A stretch of 64,000 nucleotides of DNA from a bacterium BMS3Abin02 (GTDB lineage Bacteria; Actinomycetota; Acidimicrobiia; Spongiisociales; UBA4744). The stretch is taken from assembly GCA_002897675.1 (NCBI GenBank), contig BDSU01000011.1, positions 124,001 to 188,000 on the forward strand, written 5' to 3'. Position numbers and translations under genes: made by a program. Each line of letters begins with the position of its first letter. The stretch's first letter is position 1. Below the pieces are notes generated by a model. The model was not told the origin of the DNA. It was given only the letters and a program-made list of their open reading frames with translations, and did not search any database. This document shows, in pieces, positions 38,342-46,268 of this stretch.

Positions 38342-39267
38342 TCGCGTTGGTCGTTGCGCTGTGCACGGGGATCGCGGTCGTCGCGGCAGCATCTCTGGTG
38401 GTGAAGCCGATGCCCCGACTCGGCCCGCGGGTCCGTCCCTACAGTGTCGCGAGCACCGTCAGTCTCGGGGGAACGCCCGAACTCGGTCGGGCCGGCCAGG
38501 CATCGGTTGTCGAGATCTTCAAGGTGATGCTCGAAGGAGCGGGTCGGCGACTCGGCCGGATCGTGGACGGCTCGAGTGAGCTCGAGATGCGGCGCAAGCT
38601 GCGCCAGGCAGGTCTGTTCCCGACCGTCGACGAGGGGCGCCGTCTGGCCGAATACCGGCTGCGACAACTGTTCTCCACGGCGCTGGCCACCGGCGGCGCG
38701 TTCCTTGGAGCGACGGTGGTGGGGCTCGATGCCGGTGCCGCTTTGGCCGTGGCCGGCCTTGGGTTCATCGTGGGAGCGACCCGCTGGCGGAGTCGTCTCG
38801 ACAAGGCGATCGAAGATCGCAGGATGCGTCTGCGGATCGAGGTGTACACGATCAACCAGCTGCTCTCCATGCGGGTGAGAGTGGGCGGTGGAGTGGTCCA
38901 GGCCGTCCAGTACATCGTCTCGCGAGGCGTGGGAGCAATGGCCGGGGAACTCGCCGAGGCCTTGCGGCTTCATCGCAGCGGTGTTCCGGCGTCGGAGGCA
39001 CTTGCCCGCATCGCACACTCGACACCGGAGCCGCACGCCGCCAGAACGTACTGGCTGTTGTCGTCGGCCGAGGAGCGCGGAACGGATCTGGCGGGTGCGC
39101 TCCTTGCGCTCGGGGAAGACGTCCGGGAAGCACGGCGAGAAGCCATCAGGCGCGCTGCGACGAAGCGGCGTGCCGCAATGTTGATACCGACCATCGCAAT
39201 CCTCGCACCAATCATGCTGCTGTTCGTGGCGGCACCGCTGCCGAGCATCGTGTTCGGCGGCCTCTAG
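38338..39267 (+). CDS. tadC: TadC-like type II secretion F-domain protein
   Basis: This 309-residue second platform protein starts at a GTG overlapping tadB. It has an N-terminal helix (MIALVVALCTGIAVVAAASLVV) and a pair of central helices (LATGGAFLGATVVGLDAG, AALAVAGLGFIVGATRW). The T2SSF-like block runs INQLLSMRVRVGGGVVQAVQYIVSR to EERGTDLAGALLALGEDVREAR, followed by a final helix (LIPTIAILAPIMLLFVAAPL). The prepilin gene follows 13 nt downstream. The pair TadB/TadC is complete. Confidence 0.86.
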   Translation: MIALVVALCTGIAVVAAASLVVKPMPRLGPRVRPYSVASTVSLGGTPELGRAGQASVVEIFKVMLEGAGRRLGRIVDGSSELEMRRKLRQAGLFPTVDEGRRLAEYRLRQLFSTALATGGAFLGATVVGLDAGAALAVAGLGFIVGATRWRSRLDKAIEDRRMRLRIEVYTINQLLSMRVRVGGGVVQAVQYIVSRGVGAMAGELAEALRLHRSGVPASEALARIAHSTPEPHAARTYWLLSSAEERGTDLAGALLALGEDVREARREAIRRAATKRRAAMLIPTIAILAPIMLLFVAAPLPSIVFGGL

Positions 39268-39280
39268 GGAAGGAGCATTG

Positions 39281-39448
39281 ATGCAGCCGATCATGGAGAT
39301 GATCCATCGGGACGAGAGGGGTCTGAACACCGCCGAGCTCCTCGGGAACGCGGCACTGGCGATCATCGCGTTGATCGCCATCTGGGCCGCGCTCCAGGCA
39401 CTCGGGCTGGACATCGTTGCGTGGATTCGCGCGCAGCTACTCGGCTGA
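39281..39448 (+). CDS. flp: Flp-type prepilin, 55 residues
   Basis: This very short gene has an ATG at 39281 behind AAGGAGC. The protein has a 14-residue charged leader ending DERG, then LNTAELLGNAALAIIALIAI. Cleavage after Gly14 would leave a mature pilin with Glu at position +5 and one long hydrophobic helix, the hallmark of Flp prepilins processed by a TadV-type peptidase. At 41 residues the mature form is short for a major pilin. It sits exactly where Flp genes occur, between TadC and the TadE-like genes. No TadV/CpaA peptidase is in this window. Confidence 0.85.
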   Translation: MQPIMEMIHRDERGLNTAELLGNAALAIIALIAIWAALQALGLDIVAWIRAQLLG

Positions 39449-39468
39449 CGGCGCGCGCAACCGACCGG

Positions 39469-39954
39469 ATGAGCGGTTGGCGGAGCCTGAGGTTCGCGCC
39501 CCGTGGTGCGGTCGATGCGCCCGGTGGCGAGCCTCGGTTCGGGACACCGCGAGATGGTGGGCAGGGTGCTCTGAAGGCGGTATGCGACCGGTCGTGCGGT
39601 TTCGCGACGCCGCAGTTCGTTCTCGCCGCCGGGCTTGCGCTGATGTTCTTCGTCTTCTTGGCGAACATGATCGTGTTCCAGTACGGCAAGGGGGTCGTCC
39701 GGGGTGCGCTCAATGAGGGGGTGAGGGCGGGGGCCCGGTCGGCAGCGGGGCTCGGGGACTGCGAACGGGCTCTCACGGACACGCTCGACGATCTGCTCGG
39801 AGGAACGATGGGTGAGGGGGTCGAGGCATGGTGTTCCGCCGATGGGGCGTTCGTGAGAGCCGACGCGAACGTGACGTTCCGTTCGTGGATCCCCGGAGTG
39901 CCCGACTGGTCCTTCACCGTGTCGGCACAGAGTGTCAAAGAGTCTGTGCCGTGA
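39469..39954 (+). CDS. TadE-like pseudopilin
   Basis: This protein of about 161 residues has one hydrophobic segment (FVLAAGLALMFFVFLANMIVF) preceded by CGFATPQ, where TadE proteins usually have G-x-x-x-x-E. The usual +5 Glu is replaced by Gln, so prepilin processing or pilin interaction may differ. The soluble C-terminus follows after GVVRGALNEGVRAGARSA, a TadE-typical stretch. The start is uncertain: ATG 39469 is used, and a GTG at 39421 inside the prepilin gene is an alternative. It overlaps the next gene by 4 nt. Confidence 0.7.
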   Translation: MSGWRSLRFAPRGAVDAPGGEPRFGTPRDGGQGALKAVCDRSCGFATPQFVLAAGLALMFFVFLANMIVFQYGKGVVRGALNEGVRAGARSAAGLGDCERALTDTLDDLLGGTMGEGVEAWCSADGAFVRADANVTFRSWIPGVPDWSFTVSAQSVKESVP

Positions 39955-40343
39955 AGGATCGTGGTTCTGCGCCTCTCGAACTGGCTGCAGCCGTAGGCCT
40001 CTTGCTCATTCCTGCCGTTCTGCTCGTCCTGAGCTTCGCTCCGTGGGTGGAGCGTCAGATGATGGCGCGTGAGATCGCCCGGAACGCCGCTCGTACTGCC
40101 GCCGTCACCGCGGAGTTGGCCGACACCGGAGATCTGGTTGACCGCGCCGTGCTCAACTATGGCGTCGATCGTGAGGATGTCGCCGTGACCCTCAGCGGGA
40201 ATGTTGGACGTGGCGGCCTCGTCACGGCGACGGTGGACGTCCGTATGCCGGCGATCGTCATCCCCGGAATCGGTGAGTTCGGGTCGGTGACCTGGTCCGT
40301 CCACCACACCGAACAGGTGGACCTGTACCGGAGCTTCCCGTGA
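39951..40343 (+). CDS. TadE/TadF-like minor pilin
   Basis: This 130-residue protein begins at a GTG overlapping the upstream gene. It has a short positive leader and the prepilin-like motif RGSAPLELAAAVGLLLIPAVLLVLSF, with Glu at +5 after the glycine. The C-terminal part is beta-rich (DVAVTLSGNVGRGGLVTATVDVRM). Minor pilins of this type stabilise the pilus base or tip. It overlaps the following TadG-like gene by 4 nt. Confidence 0.8.
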   Translation: MKDRGSAPLELAAAVGLLLIPAVLLVLSFAPWVERQMMAREIARNAARTAAVTAELADTGDLVDRAVLNYGVDREDVAVTLSGNVGRGGLVTATVDVRMPAIVIPGIGEFGSVTWSVHHTEQVDLYRSFP

Positions 40344-40750
40344 GCAGGGACCGTGGATCGATCACGATATGGGTGCTGGGCCTCGTCATCATGGTGATGG
40401 CGCTCGGGGGATTGTCGTTGGACTTGTGGCGGGGACTCGTCGTGCGAAAGGCGGTCGCCGCCGTGGCGGATGCCGCGGCGGTCGCCGGCGCATCCGGTAT
40501 CGACGAAACGGCGTGGCGCAACGGGGAACTCCGGCTTGACGCCCCGAGAGCACGTTGGCTCGCCGATCGGGTCATCGCGGCCGAACCGGATGCCGCGTCG
40601 TTGCGTTGGAGGGTCCAGGTGGCCCCGCAGGAAGTCACGGTGACCGTCGAGCGGGACGTGGACCTGACGTTGCTCCAGATCATGGCTCCCGGCGACGAAC
40701 CGCTCCTGGTTCGCGTCCGCGCCACGGCCCGACCCAAACGCGAAAGCTGA
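40340..40750 (+). CDS. TadG-like pilus protein
   Basis: This 136-residue protein has a short leader RDRGSITIWVLGLVIMVMALGG, in the style of the Tad/TadG N-terminal domain, then SLDLWRGLVVRKAVAAVADAAAVAGASG, the Ala-rich helix common to TadG proteins, and a beta-rich end (VQVAPQEVTVTVERDVDLTLL). It is shorter than full TadG, which usually carries a von Willebrand domain. It closes the Tad operon. The following gap carries repeats and the rplY promoter. Confidence 0.8.
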   Translation: MSRDRGSITIWVLGLVIMVMALGGLSLDLWRGLVVRKAVAAVADAAAVAGASGIDETAWRNGELRLDAPRARWLADRVIAAEPDAASLRWRVQVAPQEVTVTVERDVDLTLLQIMAPGDEPLLVRVRATARPKRES

Positions 40751-40761
40751 CCGAAGCCGCT

Positions 40762-40875
40762 ACTTCGTACTTTGTACCTGGCATCGCAACGTACCCGGCA
40801 TGCGGGACCGTAGGGCGAGCGTCGCGGCTCCTGCCGGCTGTTGACCGATGACCGGCTGATGACCGATGGCCGGCT
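40762..40875 (+). repeat. CGTACC-rich and CCGGCTG repeat cluster upstream of rplY
   Basis: Two repeat types lie between the Tad operon and rplY: CTTCGTACTTTGTACCTGG around 40764 (a relative of 44135-44165), and GCCGGCTGTTGACCGATGAC with GGCTGATGACCGATGGCC at 40834-40875 (a relative of 33465-33523). No coding potential is seen. Confidence 0.7.
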
Positions 40876-40879
40876 CGCC

Positions 40880-40908
40880 TTGTTGAAGCGGGCGGAACGA
40901 GGCATAAT
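40880..40908 (+). promoter_or_regulatory. Promoter of rplY-pth
   Basis: TTGTTG (40880-40885) and CATAAT (40903-40908) are separated by 17 bp, a good sigma-70 match. Transcription would start near 40915, giving a leader of about 28 nt with an AAGGAG ribosome-binding site before the ATG at 40943. Confidence 0.6.
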
Positions 40909-40942
40909 CACCCCTCTACCTCTTCTTCCAAGGAGTCACGTC

Positions 40943-41599
40943 ATGCAAGTCACGCTGCGCGCCGAGACAGGGCGCGAGCGAGGGAGTCGGTCCTCACGGC
41001 GGCTGCGGCGCCAGGGGATGGTCCCCGCCGTTGTCTACGGCAGGAACCTGCAGCCCGTCGCGATCGCCGTGAACGCCCGCGAGCTGCACACGGTGCTGCA
41101 CTCGGATGCGGGCATCAACGCGCTCATCAACCTCGAGATCGACGAGGGCGCCTCCCGGCTCACCATGGCCCGTGAGTTGCAGCGGCATCCCGTCCGTGGT
41201 GAGATCACGCATCTCGACTTCGTCACGATCTCACTGACGGAGAAGACACGGGTCGAAGTCGCCATCGAACTGACGGGCGAGTCCGAGGGTGTCCTGGAGG
41301 GTGGCATCGTCGAGACGATCCGTAGCAGTGTCGAGGTGGAGGCCCTGCCGACCGAGATCCCACAGTCGATCGTCGTGGACATCACAGCGATGGCGGTCGG
41401 CGACACGTTGCGCATCTCCGACCTCCCCGTTATCGAGGGTGCCGAATACCTCGACGACCCGGACGACCCGGTCGTCACGATCGTCGTGCCTGCGGCGATT
41501 GTCGCCGAAGAGGCCGAAGAGGGTGAAGAACTCGAAGAAGGCGAAGAAGGCGAAGAGGGCGAAGAGGTGGAAGAGGGCGAAGATCCGGGAGGCGAGTAG
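40943..41599 (+). CDS. rplY: 50S ribosomal protein bL25 (CTC form) with acidic tail
   Basis: This 218-residue long-form bL25 binds 5S rRNA. The N-terminal domain opens QVTLRAETGRERGSRSSRRLRRQGMVPAVVYG, then HTVLHSDAGINALINLEID and HPVRGEITHLDFVTISLTEKTRV. The C-terminal TL5-type domain ends at DDPVVTIVVP. The last 35 residues are almost only Glu and Gly (EEGEELEEGEEGEEGEEVEE). The ATG at 40943 has an AAGGAGT Shine-Dalgarno. It is followed 8 nt later by pth, a classic rplY-pth pair linked to translation quality control. Confidence 0.94.
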   Translation: MQVTLRAETGRERGSRSSRRLRRQGMVPAVVYGRNLQPVAIAVNARELHTVLHSDAGINALINLEIDEGASRLTMARELQRHPVRGEITHLDFVTISLTEKTRVEVAIELTGESEGVLEGGIVETIRSSVEVEALPTEIPQSIVVDITAMAVGDTLRISDLPVIEGAEYLDDPDDPVVTIVVPAAIVAEEAEEGEELEEGEEGEEGEEVEEGEDPGGE

Positions 41600-41607
41600 C
41601 CGTCCAC

Positions 41608-42192
41608 ATGAAGGTGATCTTCGGCCTTCGCAATCCAGAGCGCCGCTACGACGGAACCAGACACAACGTCGGAGGGGAAGTCGTCGAGGCCATCGCGAAT
41701 CGATGGAGTCTCCGTTTCCGTCGCGGCCCGCGACGCGTCGCTGCCTCGCTGGCCCAGGGGACCATCGACGGGGTCGACGTGATCCTGGCCCTCCCGCGTG
41801 TTTCGATGAACGTCTCGGGCCCGGCGGTCGCGGCGGTCCTGCGCTACTACGGTGCGGGCACCGAGGATCTCCTCGTCGTTCACGATGACATCGATCTTCC
41901 GTTCGGCCGACTTCGCCTGCACCGCGGGAGAGGAACAGGCGGCCACAACGGGGTGCGCTCGATCGTCGCCACCGTGGGCAGCCGAGACTTCTACCGGCTG
42001 AAGGTCGGTGTCGGCCGTCCGCCGGGACGCATGGACCCTGCTGCATTCGTACTGCAGAGATTCGATAGAGACGAACGTCACGAGATCGACCTGCTCATCG
42101 GTGATGCCGCGGACGTCGTCGAGCAATACCTCGTCGATCCCGAAAGCGCCGTGCAGGCCGCCGGCAGCCGTCGGCCGGAGGATCCTCGGTAG
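41608..42192 (+). CDS. pth: Peptidyl-tRNA hydrolase
   Basis: This 194-residue enzyme recycles peptidyl-tRNA by cleaving the ester bond. Active-site segments are [17 protein letters not shown] (the general-base His sits in RHNVG), [38 protein letters not shown] (catalytic Asp and the Gly-rich binding loop) and [11 protein letters not shown]. The ATG at 41608 lies 8 nt after the rplY stop. It is essential in most bacteria. It ends 22 nt before the TTG of glpK. Confidence 0.95.
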   Translation: MKVIFGLRNPERRYDGTRHNVGGEVVEAIANRWSLRFRRGPRRVAASLAQGTIDGVDVILALPRVSMNVSGPAVAAVLRYYGAGTEDLLVVHDDIDLPFGRLRLHRGRGTGGHNGVRSIVATVGSRDFYRLKVGVGRPPGRMDPAAFVLQRFDRDERHEIDLLIGDAADVVEQYLVDPESAVQAAGSRRPEDPR

Positions 42193-42214
42193 GGTGACGA
42201 CGAAGGAGGTCGGA

Positions 42215-43795
42215 TTGTTCGTCGCCGCCATCGATCAGGGAACGACGAGTAGCCGCTGCATGATCTTCGATCACGCCGGAACGGTCGTCTCGTCCGCACA
42301 GAGAGAACATCAACAGGTATTTCCGAGACCGGGATGGGTAGAACACGACGCGTCCGAGATCTGGGATCGGACGGTCGAAGTCGTCGAGGGCGCCCTTTCG
42401 GCCGGCGGCCTCACCGCTTCGAATCTGGCGGCGGTCGGGATCACGAATCAGCGCGAGACGACGATCCTGTGGGACAGAGCCACCGGAACACCGGTCCACA
42501 ACGCCATCGTGTGGCAGGACACCCGGACCGCGGAACTCTGCGATCGCCTTGGCGGAGAAGAGGGGTCCGATCGATTCCGGTCTCGCACAGGACTGCCCAT
42601 CGCCACCTACTTTTCGGGTCCGAAGATCGCATGGCTACTGGAACGGTCGGCCGAGTTGAGGGCTCGCGCCGAATCCGGCGACGTGCTGTTCGGGACGGTG
42701 GACACGTGGCTGCTCTGGAAACTCACCGGTGTGCATGCGACCGACGTCACCAACGCGAGCCGCACCTTGCTGATGAACCTGGAGACACTCCAGTGGGACG
42801 AGACCTTGCTCGCAGAGATGGGTATCCCGCGTGCGATGCTCCCCGAGATCCGGCCCTCCGTCGGCGTGTTCGGGACGGCGGCAGGTCCCCTCCGGGGAGT
42901 CCCCGTCGCCGGGATTCTCGGAGACCAGCAGGCAGCCCTGTTCGGGCAGGCGTGCTTCGACCCGGGCGACGCCAAGAACACATACGGAACCGGCTGCTTC
43001 ATGCTGATGAACACGGGTGAGCGCCCGGTGCCGTCCGAGAACGGACTGCTCACCACCGTCGGCTACCGCATCGGGTCGGAGCCTGCCGTGTACGCGCTGG
43101 AGGGCTCGATCGCCGTGGCCGGTGCCCTCGTCCAGTGGCTGCGGGACAATCTCGGCGTGATCGAGCAATCCGGCGATGTCGAGGCATTGGCCAAGACGGT
43201 GCCCGACAACGGGGACGTGTACTTCGTCCCGGCGTTCAGCGGGCTGTTCGCCCCCCGCTGGCGGCCCGACGCACGAGGAGTGATCGTCGGGCTGACGCGG
43301 TTCGCGACCTCAGGACACGTCGCACGGGCTTCGCTCGAAGCGACGGCGTTTCAGACCCGGGAAGTGCTCGACGCGATGTTCGCAGATTCCGGCGTGCGGC
43401 TGAGGGAACTCAGAGTCGACGGAGGCATGGTCGTCGACGGGTTGTTGATGCAGTTCCAGGCCGACATCCTGGGAGTACCCGTGATCCGACCGGAGGTCGC
43501 GGAGACGACGGCGCTCGGCGCTGCCTATGCGGCCGGCCTTGCCGTCGAATACTGGGGCGGACTGGACGACTTGCGGGCGAATTGGCGTGAGGGCTCGCGG
43601 TGGACACCCGCGATGGACAAGGAACGGCGAGAGTCGCTGTACGCACGATGGAACCAGGCGGTCGAGCGGACACTCGGGTGGGTGCCGGCTGGTAGCCTCG
43701 ACGAAGCGGCAAAGGAGCAGGAGCAGCATGAAGATCGTGGTCGGCTTTATCAGGACCCAGGAGGGCAAAGCGGCGCTGCAGGCGGCAATCGATGA
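42215..43795 (+). CDS. glpK: Glycerol kinase
   Basis: This 526-residue FGGY kinase phosphorylates glycerol to glycerol-3-phosphate. The first strand [19 protein letters not shown], the catalytic-site [30 protein letters not shown] and [13 protein letters not shown] are diagnostic, followed by [16 protein letters not shown] and [12 protein letters not shown]. The TTG at 42215 is chosen since GAAGGAGGT lies 4 nt upstream and the protein then begins as glycerol kinases do; a GTG at 42194 is the alternative. The last 37 codons run past the usual C-terminus and overlap the start of the next gene by 68 nt, which is unusual. Confidence 0.94.
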   Translation: MFVAAIDQGTTSSRCMIFDHAGTVVSSAQREHQQVFPRPGWVEHDASEIWDRTVEVVEGALSAGGLTASNLAAVGITNQRETTILWDRATGTPVHNAIVWQDTRTAELCDRLGGEEGSDRFRSRTGLPIATYFSGPKIAWLLERSAELRARAESGDVLFGTVDTWLLWKLTGVHATDVTNASRTLLMNLETLQWDETLLAEMGIPRAMLPEIRPSVGVFGTAAGPLRGVPVAGILGDQQAALFGQACFDPGDAKNTYGTGCFMLMNTGERPVPSENGLLTTVGYRIGSEPAVYALEGSIAVAGALVQWLRDNLGVIEQSGDVEALAKTVPDNGDVYFVPAFSGLFAPRWRPDARGVIVGLTRFATSGHVARASLEATAFQTREVLDAMFADSGVRLRELRVDGGMVVDGLLMQFQADILGVPVIRPEVAETTALGAAYAAGLAVEYWGGLDDLRANWREGSRWTPAMDKERRESLYARWNQAVERTLGWVPAGSLDEAAKEQEQHEDRGRLYQDPGGQSGAAGGNR

Positions 43796-44129
43796 GGCCA
43801 AGCTGCGCAATGGTGAACTGGTCGTGGTGCATTCGATGATGGGCGGCGATCACGAGAAGGCAGAGCAGGTGCTCGCCTATCGAGAGGAACTCGACGAAGT
43901 CGAGAGACGCCTCGACGAGGAAGGCGTTGCGCACAGCGTCCATGAATACGTGCGAGGGTATTCGCCCTCCGAGGATCTCATCAAGGCTGCCGACGATGAG
44001 GGTGCCGGTCTGATCGTGATCGGACTGCGGAAACGTTCCGCCGTCGGGAAGCTGCTGCTCGGCAGCAACGCCCAGGAGATTCTCCTCGGCGCCCACTGCC
44101 CTGTGCTCGCCGTCAAGGCGAAATACTGA
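43728..44129 (+). CDS. Universal stress protein (UspA family)
   Basis: This 133-residue protein has a single USP domain. The N-terminal strand is [24 protein letters not shown] and the C-terminal block is [28 protein letters not shown], the ATP-binding G-x2-G-x9-GS pattern ([15 protein letters not shown]). [10 protein letters not shown] closes the fold. It probably binds ATP and helps stress survival. The ATG at 43728 has AGGAGCAGGAGC upstream and lies inside the glpK reading frame in another phase. A weak 6-bp hairpin lies 24 nt downstream. Confidence 0.9.
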   Translation: MKIVVGFIRTQEGKAALQAAIDEAKLRNGELVVVHSMMGGDHEKAEQVLAYREELDEVERRLDEEGVAHSVHEYVRGYSPSEDLIKAADDEGAGLIVIGLRKRSAVGKLLLGSNAQEILLGAHCPVLAVKAKY

Positions 44130-44134
44130 GCACC

Positions 44135-44172
44135 TCGTACTCCGCACTCCGTACCTGGTGACTGGTACCAGG
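44135..44172 (+). repeat. CGTACC repeat and CCTGGT/ACCAGG hairpin
   Basis: CTCGTACTCCGCACTCCGTA leads into a short hairpin, CCTGGT (44154-44159) and ACCAGG (44167-44172) with a 7-nt loop. It resembles the block at 40764 upstream of rplY. It may also act as a weak terminator of uspA. Confidence 0.55.
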
Positions 44173-44210
44173 CACCTGTGGCGTCTCATCGTCGAGAACA
44201 AGGAGCCTCC

Positions 44211-45587
44211 ATGCCCTATCGCACCATCATCGAACCGTTCCGAATCCACAGTGTTCAGGCGATCAACTTCCCGACCCGTGAAGAACGCGAAGCCGCGCTG
44301 CAGCGCGCCGGCTACAACCTGTTCGGACTGCGCGGCGACGAGGTGATCATCGATCTGCTGACCGATTCGGGGACCGGTGCGATGTCCTCACGCCAGTGGG
44401 CGGGGATGATGGATGGCGACGAGTCATACGCCGGGAGTCGTTCCTTCTATCGTTTCCGAGATGTGATCACCGGGATCACCGGTTTCTCGGAGATCATCCC
44501 GACCCATCAGGGGCGGGCATCCGAGCGCATCCTGTTCAGCACGACGGTCGGGCCGGGCGATGTGGTGCCGAACAACACGCACTTCGATACGACGAGGGCG
44601 AACATCGAGCATCAGGGCGCCGAGGCCAGGGATCTGCTCAACGCGGAAGGGCACGATCCCACGGTCGTTGCGCCGTTCAAGGGCAACATGGACATCGAGG
44701 CGCTCGAAGCCACCATCAAAGAGGTCGGCGCCGAGCATATCCCGATGGTGATGGTCACGGTCACCAACAACTCCGGTGGCGGACAGCCCGTCTCGCTTGC
44801 GAACCTGCGGTCCGTACGGGAGGTGTGCGATCGCCACGGCATCCGTTTCTTCCTCGATGCCTGCCGCTTCGCCGAGAACGCCTGGTTCATCAAGCAGCGG
44901 GAAGAGGGGTATGCCGACAAGACGCCTCTGGAGATTGCCCAGGAGATGTTCTCGATCGTCGACGGATGCACGATGTCGGCGAAGAAGGACGGCCTCGCCA
45001 ACATCGGCGGTTTCATCGGACTGCGCGATCCCGACCTGGCACAGGAGGCGCGCAACCTGCTGATCCTCACCGAAGGGTTCCCCACGTACGGTGGCCTCGC
45101 CGGGTACGACCTCGAGGCGATTGCGATCGGGCTCCAGGAAGTCCTCGACGAGGAGTACCTGCGGTATCGGATTCGCTCGACCGCGTATCTCGCCGAGAAG
45201 GTGCGTGCCGCCGGTGTCCCGATCGTTCGGCCACCGGGAGGTCATGCCGTCTACATCGACGCCAAGGCGTTCCTGTCGCATGTTCCGCCGAGCGCCTACC
45301 CGGCGCAGGCGCTGGCGATCGAGCTGTATCGGGACGGTGGCGTCAGAGGCGTCGAGATCGGCTCGGTCATGTTCGGCAAGCCGCAAGCGGACGGGACCGA
45401 GATCCCGTCGGAGATGGAATTGGTGCGACTCGCCGTGCCGCGGCGGACCTACACGCAGAGCCACATCGACTACGTCGGCGAAGTCGTGATCTCCGTCGCA
45501 CAGCATGCCGATGAGATACGCGGTTACAGGATCGCCGAGCAGGCGCCGTGGTTACGCCACTTCACCGCCCGCTTCGAACCCCTCTGA
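44211..45587 (+). CDS. tnaA: Tryptophanase-type beta-eliminating lyase
   Basis: This 458-residue PLP enzyme belongs to the tryptophanase/tyrosine phenol-lyase family. The N-terminal EPFRIHSVQAINF, DLLTDSGTGAMSSRQWAGMM and IPTHQGRASERI match, and the PLP lysine is in SAKKDGLANIGGF. At the position of the tyrosine phenol-lyase substrate Arg381 (ERGI) it has VEIGS, as in tryptophanases (recalled from the family), so indole-forming tryptophanase is favoured. It would convert tryptophan to indole, pyruvate and ammonia. The ATG at 44211 has AAGGAGCC upstream. There is no adjacent tryptophan permease, and no TnaC-like leader is evident. Confidence 0.9.
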   Translation: MPYRTIIEPFRIHSVQAINFPTREEREAALQRAGYNLFGLRGDEVIIDLLTDSGTGAMSSRQWAGMMDGDESYAGSRSFYRFRDVITGITGFSEIIPTHQGRASERILFSTTVGPGDVVPNNTHFDTTRANIEHQGAEARDLLNAEGHDPTVVAPFKGNMDIEALEATIKEVGAEHIPMVMVTVTNNSGGGQPVSLANLRSVREVCDRHGIRFFLDACRFAENAWFIKQREEGYADKTPLEIAQEMFSIVDGCTMSAKKDGLANIGGFIGLRDPDLAQEARNLLILTEGFPTYGGLAGYDLEAIAIGLQEVLDEEYLRYRIRSTAYLAEKVRAAGVPIVRPPGGHAVYIDAKAFLSHVPPSAYPAQALAIELYRDGGVRGVEIGSVMFGKPQADGTEIPSEMELVRLAVPRRTYTQSHIDYVGEVVISVAQHADEIRGYRIAEQAPWLRHFTARFEPL

Positions 45588-45590
45588 CCG

Positions 45591-45687
45591 GTTCTCGTGA
45601 CGGTTGGCTGGGACACACCAGCAGAACGATTCAACCAACTCGTCGCGGCCACAGCTTGAAACCGCCCCCGGGAACCGTCACGAGAAC
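45591..45687. repeat. 15-bp inverted repeat flanking a 67-bp spacer
   Basis: GTTCTCGTGACGGTT (45591-45605) and its exact complement (45673-45687) lie 4 nt after tnaA and 38 nt before pgsA. The interior has no gene. The layout is that of a MITE-like element or a long-range RNA hairpin. Confidence 0.8.
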
Positions 45688-45725
45688 GGGGAGGATGTAG
45701 CATCGCGCCGAGAGAAGGAGAACCG

Positions 45726-46268
45726 GTGTCGCTACCCGACCTGCTTGGTGTCATCCGAATCCTGATGACCCCGGTGGTGATGGTGCTGGTCCTGACCGAC
45801 AGTCGAACCGGTTTTCTTATCGGTGCGGCGCTGTTCGTGATCGCAGCCTTCACCGACTTCCTCGACGGGTACTATGCCAGACGGTGGGACATCGGGACCG
45901 TCCTCGGCGCCTTCCTCGACTCGACCGCCGACAAGCTGCTGGTCACCGGCACGCTCCTGGCGCTGATCGCCGTCGATCGCGTCTCGGTATGGGCGGCGCT
46001 GATCATCATCGCCAGGGAGATCGCCGTGATGACGCTGCGCGGCGTCGTAGCGATCGAAGGCGAACTCGTCAGACCGTCGATCTGGGGCAAGGCAAAGGCG
46101 AACGTCCAGTACGTCGCCATCGTGCTCGCCATGCTTCGCCTCTTCCAGCCGTTGGGGCCGCTGTTCCTCGACGAATGGGTGATGTGGGTCGCGGCCCTCC
46201 TGACGCTCGCCTCGGGCTGGGGCTACGTTCAGGCGTTCCGCTCCGTTGTTCGGAGGGTCGATCGGTGA
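45726..46268 (+). CDS. pgsA: CDP-diacylglycerol--glycerol-3-phosphate 3-phosphatidyltransferase
   Basis: This 180-residue CDP-alcohol phosphotransferase in the cytoplasmic membrane has a complete signature: DGYYARRWDIGTVLGAFLDS followed by TADK gives the DGxxAR-x8-G-x3-D-x3-D pattern. About five membrane helices follow. It probably makes phosphatidylglycerol phosphate from CDP-diacylglycerol; phosphatidylinositol synthesis cannot be excluded. The GTG at 45726 has an AAGGAG site upstream. It overlaps the epimerase gene by 4 nt. Confidence 0.87.
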   Translation: MSLPDLLGVIRILMTPVVMVLVLTDSRTGFLIGAALFVIAAFTDFLDGYYARRWDIGTVLGAFLDSTADKLLVTGTLLALIAVDRVSVWAALIIIAREIAVMTLRGVVAIEGELVRPSIWGKAKANVQYVAIVLAMLRLFQPLGPLFLDEWVMWVAALLTLASGWGYVQAFRSVVRRVDR

